Shown here one piece after another: positions 57,111-64,000 of a stretch of DNA of 64,000 bases. Each line of letters opens with the position of its first letter. The stretch's first letter is position 1. A program made the position numbers and the translations under genes. The stretch comes from Laburnicola sp. R22_1 (Eukaryota > Ascomycota > Dothideomycetes > Pleosporales > Didymosphaeriaceae), in NCBI GenBank assembly GCA_014281115.1, contig JACONQ010000012.1:868001-932000 (forward strand), in the 5' to 3' direction. Below the pieces are notes generated by a model. The model was not told where the DNA came from. It made no database searches and saw nothing but the letters and a program-made list of their open reading frames with translations.

Positions 57111-59695
57111 ACTGGGTGCGATCACGTGCCCATAATTATGTGAGCAGTACTGTTTCAGCCCTGCTCCTTTTCTATAAGCGTATATATAGTCTAGCGTTTT
57201 ACCTTCCTTTTTTATATAGTAATCTTATTTAATCTGCTTATTAAATCTAAGATTCTAGCTCGTTTTTCTTTAATAGTTATAAGCCTAGCGCTTTAAAATT
57301 GTAGGCTAATTCTTCCTATACACTTATATATTAGAATCCTAATTTATATACTCTAATTACTTCTTACTAATTATTTCTAATTTTCTCCTACACTTATATC
57401 TTACCTATAATTAAAATAACTAATATCGCAATTCCTACTATAAAGGTGCTCCTTACTAGTTAAGCGAGCTAGCCTTTTTAGCTTATTTAGCTCTAATCTT
57501 ATGCTTAGTCTAAAGGGATCTAGCATCTTATTAACCCTAACGCTAATAAGATTATTAATTAAAATCTAATCTAACTAACTTATCCTATGTTTCTAAAGAA
57601 AACTAGAAGTATAAGCAACATAATATATAATAATTAAATTAAACTTTATAATATTTAACTTGAAAAGTATTAAGCAGAAGTATAAGACTAGTAGATTAAT
57701 ATAATGAAAATCTAGAATCTTGCCTTATAGGTTTATACTATAGTATCCTAAGATCTGCTAGCACTAGCTATAAGTATAATAAACAACTAAATGAAGACCT
57801 CCTTACAAGCACTTATTAAGATATTTTAGAAAGATCTAGCTCTAATAAAAGTAAGCACAAAGAATCTAGTATAAATCTAATACTAAGTATATCTTAAGAA
57901 AGCTAAGTATAAAAGATAGACACCTAAAATATAGTACTAAAATTAGCAGCTTCTTTTTAATAAGGCTAAGAGTTTTAAGCTTCCTAATATAGAAGGTAAG
58001 CTTGCTATATATAACTTCTTAGACGCGCTAGTAGTTAAACTTGCACTAAAATAGGCCTAATTAATAAACTAGCGTCTTATATAAGACGCTTCGCTTAGTA
58101 TTAAGGTAATAGATCTTGCTAATATTAGAAAGGTCTACTTTATACTTATTTAGAAGCACTAGCTTTAAGCATCTTATAGTAAGTTGTTAAGTGTATTTAT
58201 AATAATTACTAGTTAAAATAATAATTAGAAAAAGTAAGGTAGTAGTAGCTTAAATAAGAAAGCTTATAAAAAGGCTAATAAGTGCCCTTGCAGACCTAGA
58301 GAGCATAAGTAAAATAATTTTAATTACTAACGCCTTTAAACCACTATTACTAGCAAATGCCCTAAAGAAGTGCTACTAATTACCTTTACTAAGAAAGAAT
58401 ATAGGAGAATTAATAATTATTTAGTATCTTTATAATAAAAGAAGCTTTATCGCAGGATTAAAATAAAAGATTAAAAGTTTACATCTATAGTAAGGAGCTT
58501 AACTACTTCTACCTACCTAGGGTTAATAGCGTGTGCTCTAATTAATCTATTAGTCTTTAATAAGCAGTTATAGGAGAGCTTAGGGGTGTACTTAATAATA
58601 TATTCTAGTAATTACCCGCTTGCACAAAGCACTATTCTTAATAAAGAAGCTATAGTTTATCTTATTAATAATTAATTACTTCTAACATCTAGCTTATTTA
58701 AGAAAGCGAGCTTAATCTAGAGCGTTAAAGCTAGAACTTCGACTTTTTAATTTTAAGAATAGGAGATTAACTTATAAAGGGCGTGCATACTAATAAGCGT
58801 AGTACGCATATAAAAGATCTTTTACTTAAGGATATTAAGGTTATTAAAGATTTTTATATTAATATTATCTCTAAAGCTTGTCTAAGAAAGACAGAAATCC
58901 AGTACCTAGATTTGGATAGATTATTGCGCATAGGAACTCTCGCTTAGAATATTATCTTAGTAGAACTAAATAGTGTCTATAACTTTACCTTTATTAAATA
59001 TAAGCCTCTTTCCTACTATTCTTTAGCTATAGCAATTAGATAATTATACTATAATCTTTTGCGAGAAAATATTAAGAAACTCTAGCACCTTTAATTAGGT
59101 TATTTAGGCTAATAAGTACTTTAAGCTCTAGTTTAGAACGCGCAAAATATATATATCCTTAGTACTTAAAAGAAGAACTATTAGTATTATTCTATAACGC
59201 ATATAATAAAAGTAATTTTTAGACGTTTAAGAGAATAATCTCTTAGACTATTCTACTATATTTTTAGAATCTATTTAACTTCCTAGTAGGATAGCCTAGA
59301 GAACTATAGAGCTTAATAATTAAGGAAGAATTTAGTAGAAAGATCTATAATAATAACCTTATATTAAAATCTCTACTAGAGATTATATAAGTAATAACTA
59401 AGTTTAACTAATAGGTAGAAAATAAATATAAGCTTAAAATTATTATAATCTATTAGGATAATAATACTACTACTTTTTCTTAGAGGGATTAATTAGCCTA
59501 TAAGGACTATACAGATAAATAAGAAATTAAGATTAGCTACACCCTATTATATATATATAAACTAAATAAAGCACCTAAGTAAGTAGGATAAGAGATTATT
59601 ACTAAGGCTATAAAAATAAGAAAAAGCGCAAATCTACTACCTAAAATGTGGCCTAAGATTATAAATGCAGCCGCTTACCTCTATAACGTGTTTAA

Positions 59696-61813
59696 TTACG
59701 TAATGCACGCTGTTACGTAATGCACGTTTTTGGCAATTTCTGCCCATTTATAACTTAAAGCTGTACAGCTTATATATATTGTAAAATCGTTAGATTTTCT
59801 AGAGTAATAATTAGAAGAGCTTATTTAACAAATACTGTCCTTCTATTAGCTACCTATAGCACTCTAGGAGGCGTATTTGACGTGTGCGCGTTGTGGACGC
59901 AATCTTAGGCATCTTAGGCTTATTAACTTTAATAGGCTGCAACTTAGGCTGTATAAGCTTAATGTCTTTTGAATTTTTGCTAGAGGCTTAAGGCTATATT
60001 AATTACCCTTTTGGAAAGCTTTGAGCTTATCGCGGAGTTTTTTTAATTACGTAGGCCTCTCGCTTTTCTTAAGCTTTAATAGCCTTTAGCTCGCGCTCGC
60101 AAGTGCGCTCTACTTAAGCCTAAGCCTTTTTAAGGCGTCGCTGTTGTAAGAGGGCTTGCTTTTAAGCTTGCTTTGCTTTCTAAGCTGGGCCTAAATGTCC
60201 TTTTAAAGCTGTATCTCCTTCTCCTCTATGTCCTTTTGTGCCTGCTAGTCGCGAGCTCTCTGGACCTTGGCTAGCGACTAGAAAATTGCGCCACTATTGT
60301 AATCCTCTAGCGTCTTAAACGCTAGGGCCTTATCCCGCTGGCGGCGCTTGCGCTTGTTAATAAGGGCCTCTTTAAGCTAAGTATTTTTATGCTTAAGGAT
60401 TTAATTTTTCGCTAAAATTGAGTAGAGCATACGCGAGAGTTTAGTAGCCCTAGACTTGTAAATATCTTTAATAACTTAACATAATAAGCGGTCGATTGTA
60501 CGCTAGTTGCTAGCGCTAAGGACTAATATGCTACTCTCGCTTAAGCTAGGGCGCTTAGGCTCGCGAGTTTTAAATTGCTTAAGGATCTTGTTAGAATCTA
60601 AGGGCACAATTCTAGTAGCCTTAAAGGCCTTAAGGACTGTTGCTGACGTTAGCGCGCGCTTCTAGGTAGTCTAGAATATTCTAAAAAGTCCCTCTTTATA
60701 ATACTAGAGAGGCCCTAGTAGGCGTCTATAAAGCTTGCAAGGCTATTACTATACGCGCTTACAAGAGGCCTAAAGATGCCTACATCTAGTAGCTAAAGCG
60801 TATGGGTACTATAAGGCGGAAATATTGCTAGTAGGATCTTATTAGTGTTGCAGAAATTAATAAAATCCTTTGTTATGTAAAATCCATGCCTATTAATAAT
60901 TAAGAGGTAGTATAATGTTCTTGCCTTTGTCTTTGTCTCGCGGTTAAACACCTGTTTAAGCCAGCTAAGCCTAATATTGTTATTAGTCTATTCTAAGGGC
61001 GAGGAGGTAAAAAAGCCTTGTGGATTTTAGAGTTAAAATCCTAGAGCCAGGTGTCTTATACGTTGCTAGAGGCTGCCTAATAAATAAGAATAGGGGTGAG
61101 GGTAGAGCTGTTAGCGTAAATATAGGCTATTAAAGTTATCTACTTGCAATTGCTGTCCTAGAGTATTAATTTAAACTTTTCGCGCTTGTATTGATCGCGA
61201 GAAAAGACGCGCTTTAATTTAGAGAGGATTCTAATAAGAAATTCCTTCTTATCTATATTGTAAATATGGCGCGCGTTAATGTTATATTACTCGATTTTTT
61301 TAGCTAATAGCTTAAAGTACAGCGCGTACTTAAAGGCCGAATTAGCTCTGCGGCGTAAGGCGTTAATACTAGATGTTTATCGCGATATTAAGTCGAGTTT
61401 ATAGCGCTTAATAAAGCGTGACGGCCAGTAAGTCCCAACGTATTTTCTAGCTATTTCTAACGCGAAGTTTCGTATTATATGGCTTGTAGAAGGTAGCCCT
61501 CGCGCTAAGAGATCTTGAATATACCGTACGAGCGTTGCTTCCTACGTAGCGTTAAGTATTTGTTAATTTTCGAGCTTACGCGCTATTGATTGGGTTTTAT
61601 TACGCGCGCGCCGCGACAGAGTTAACTAGCTAACCCTAAATCTTTTGGCGATTTCTGTATACGTAAAATGTTCTCCTAGTTTCAGCGATTCGATTGCCGC
61701 AAGAGTCTCGTCGATTAGAGCCATATTGGTGGAGTTATAGTAGGTTAAATATTTCGCGATTTTGGTGGGGCGCGTACATTACGCAATAGCGTGCATTACG
61801 TAATTAAACACGT
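59696..61813 (-). mobile_element. Second pogo-type DNA transposon, nested in Copia-B integrase
   Basis: Terminal inverted repeats of about 42 bp starting ACGTGTTTAATTACGTAATG; each end contains the word TACGTAATGCACG twice (one changed by RIP). Flanks are TA (59694-59695 and 61814-61815). Length is 2118 bp. It interrupts the Copia-B integrase just after AAYLYN. It carries one decayed transposase on the minus strand. GC content is higher than the flanks, so it is probably the younger insertion. Confidence 0.9.
59846..61724 (-). pseudogene. Pogo-type transposase pseudogene
   Basis: Start codon at 61724 on the minus strand, reading MALIDETLAAIESLKLGEHF and then an HTH (YTEIAKRFGVS). The DDE core follows: YNIDKKEFLI (expected DEKGF), LLIINRHGFY (expected DGHGSH, both altered by G-to-A changes), IFPPYSTHTLXLLDVG with the third Asp kept (X is a stop). 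A long charged coiled-coil tail (KKRRQRDKALAFKTLEDYN type) ends the protein, as in pogo transposases of the Fot-like branch with an extended C-terminus. Many TAG/TAA stops; not functional. The end at 59846 is the last in-frame stop seen and is approximate. Confidence 0.82.
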
Positions 61814-64000
61814 TAGTAAAAGCCTAATAGCTTTATATACTTTTAAGTACTAAATAAAGTACTTAAAAATTAGTTTAGGTAGTGTTTCTATTAGTATAAG
61901 TCTACTTAAATATAAGCATAAATAGCTAATCTTTGTCCTAATTAGAGTGGAATTTACGCCTATAGTTACTAAGCATATCCTCTAAAAAGGGATTAAGTAA
62001 TAGGGTAGGATAAATAAGGATTTAAAGTAAATTCTAGGGGCTATATTAAATACTTTATTAGTTATAGAGTATTACATTTCTATAGAATATAGATTCTAGT
62101 GCTTAATTAGGTAATTACTACGCGCAACGTTATATTTAATAAGATATTATTCTATAAAGGCAAAGCTAATTAAAGTATATTCTATAAAGAAGTAGTAAAG
62201 ATTATTAAAGTCCTATATAAGAAGGAGATTAGTAATCTAGAAAAAGAGTTTAGAAATATTCTTAATCTTTTAATTATATTAAATAAGCAAGTAAGTACTA
62301 AGCAAATAGAGAATAGTGCTCCTAATTAGTAATCTAAGAGTATGGCTAGCTAGACTAGTAATTAAGTAACTAATAGGACTAATATATAGACAGCAAGCTT
62401 AGCTAGTAAGTAGCTAAGAATTTATATAGTTTAAAGTAAGTATATAGGGCTTATAACCCCTAAAAAGATACTAGAGCTAGGCGATCTAGGGCACAATTAA
62501 TTAAGAAATTATAGGGAGACTAATAGCTACTAGAGTATACACTAATCTAGGCGAGCTAGCCTATTAGATTCTAAAGAGTATTCTTTCTAAAGTGTAGAGC
62601 TTAAGAGCTCTATAGCTGCCTCTTAATCTAGCCCTAGAAGCTTAACTGTACTAGAGAAAGTAAATAACCTACTAATAAACTAATAGTAAAGATAAGATTA
62701 AGCATCTATAAAATTAAGTAGAAGACTCTAAGATAATAATATAAATATACGCATTTAGAACTATTTGTTTCTTTAAAGATAAAGAGATTATAATTAATAT
62801 AATAATACTACTAATTAGCTAGGAAGTAAATTAGGTATATATGCACTAATTGCTCAATATATAATAAAGGATCTTTAAGATAATTTTCTATACACATGTA
62901 TCTTAGAAGTATAGGAGCCTAGAATAAGCACTAAAAATATACTATAATAAATTCTATAGTTGCTATAATAATACTTAAAAGATACTAAAGATATTATCTT
63001 CTACTTATCTATATAGAAATAAGCTACTAAAGCCGCCTACCTTATAAAAATACCTTACACATTATCTACTTAGAAAGCTCTTTAAGCAAGCCTTCTATAT
63101 TAAGATTGCTACACTTAAGAAGAAAGAAATCTAAATAGTAATTAATTAAGCACAAGCTACTAGATAACCACTCCTATTAGTATAGGTTTAAACCTATAAG
63201 TTTAATTAGAATAGGTACTTTCTAAAGTGTAAGGCTTAAATTATTATAAGAAGTAATCTTTAAGTTAAGAAGTTACTATAATTAACCTACATAGTAATAC
63301 TTACAGTATAGTTATTTAGAACTACAATAGCAATTATAGCAGAATATAATTTAGAGATTATTTAATATAATATAGTAGGAGCGTTCTTAAACGCTTATAT
63401 TACAGCTAATAACCTAGTTATCTATAAGCTTCTTAATAGGTTTAAGCAATACAGCAAATGCGTGTCCCTTAATTAAGCTCTATATAAATTAAGAGACTTA
63501 GTACTACTCTAGTATAAAGAGTTCTTAGAATCGCTAAGATCTATAGAACTTATAGCCTTAAAAAACCTTATTTATTTATAAGCAAAGATTATAAAACCTT
63601 AGTACTCTTCTATATTAATAATATACTTCTAATTTTTAATAAAACTTACAAAGTAGAGGTTTAAAAGCTCTAGAGCTATATTAAAGCAAAATATAAGATT
63701 AAAAACTATAGACTAGTTAAATAGTTTCTAGGCGTTTACGTAATCTAAAATTGTAAGAATAGAACAATTACGCTTGTTTATAATACTTATATTAATAAGG
63801 TTATAAAGAAATTTAATCTTAAAGAAAGTAGTAGCTTCTCTATAACATCTCTTCTATTAGAAGAGCTTATAAAGAATATAGAAGAAGCGACTAAGTAGAA
63901 AATTAAGAGCTACTAGGAATATATTAGATTAATACTATATATAGCAATTATACTTAGGCCTAATATTATATTTGCTATTAAAGCTCTTGCACTTCCTAAT

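Larger units (their letters stand above)
57110..64000 (+). mobile_element. Second Ty1/Copia relic (Copia-B), interrupted by a pogo element and cut by the window edge
   Basis: Plus-strand translation through stops gives a gag-like region with a degenerate zinc knuckle (about 58270-58330, KCPCRPREHK), a pre-integrase segment (58780-59110, LRIGTLA and FTFIKYKPLS), integrase (about 59180-59690, ending LPKMWPKIINAAAYLYN), then after the 59696-61813 insertion the integrase tail, and reverse transcriptase (about 63290-63990: TIAIIAEYNLEII, GAFLNAYIT, ALYKLRDLVLL, YINNILLIF where YVDD is expected, FLGVYV, and ILRPNIIFAIKAL). The element is older than the pogo insertion. A GC-richer patch at 57115-57170 may be part of the 5' LTR. 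Not the same sequence as Copia-A. Confidence 0.8.

Overview
This looks like chromosomal DNA of a filamentous ascomycete, probably a dothideomycete (Pleosporales-like; inferred, not tested). It alternates between AT-rich blocks built of decayed transposons and GC-balanced blocks carrying short-intron protein genes. The AT-rich blocks are poor in CpA and rich in TpA, and their old reading frames are broken mostly by TAG/TAA where CAG, CAA or TGG is expected. That is the signature of repeat-induced point mutation (RIP).

Layout. 1-16142 is a RIP-degraded block: a Ty1/Copia relic split by a small 163-bp-LTR element, then a heap of unclassified repeats. 16143-20330 is GC-rich with a phosducin-like gene (18031-18973, minus). 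20330-21740 is a short AT-rich insertion. 21743-27480 carries the G-protein beta subunit (23707-24964, minus) and an adenosine-deaminase-like gene (25733-27353, plus). 27500-31240 is a transposon nest: a dispersed repeat, a second element inside it, a Fot1/pogo element inside that, and a palindromic MITE inside the transposase. 31260-39640 has one intact DUF4211 gene plus decaying genes: a truncated Baeyer-Villiger-type monooxygenase, a hAT scrap, a frameshifted HpcH/HpaI aldolase, a second MITE and a HET-protein tail. 39737-47176 is housekeeping: a Sec14/CRAL-TRIO protein, DNA polymerase alpha subunit B, ribosomal protein S29, a membrane protein and an acetoacetate-decarboxylase-like protein. 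47451-50165 holds two fused gene fragments, the larger a dead non-reducing polyketide synthase. 50166-64000 is again RIP-degraded: dispersed repeats, a Tc1-like scrap and a second Copia element interrupted by a second pogo-type element; it runs off the window edge.

How the genes relate. The phosducin-like protein and G-beta lie about 5 kb apart and, by family knowledge, act together (phosducin-like proteins help fold or assemble G-beta-gamma). The other housekeeping genes appear functionally unrelated. Several real genes end in very small last exons (9, 18 and 19 nt), and the G-beta gene uses a GC-AG intron, so simple ORF views miss their true ends.

No convincing undescribed biological system was found. 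The strongest novelties are the palindromic MITE family whose two arms stay matched within each copy while the copies differ, the datable nesting order of elements, and an aldolase gene in which a 4-bp duplication and a 65-nt intron together keep an open frame.
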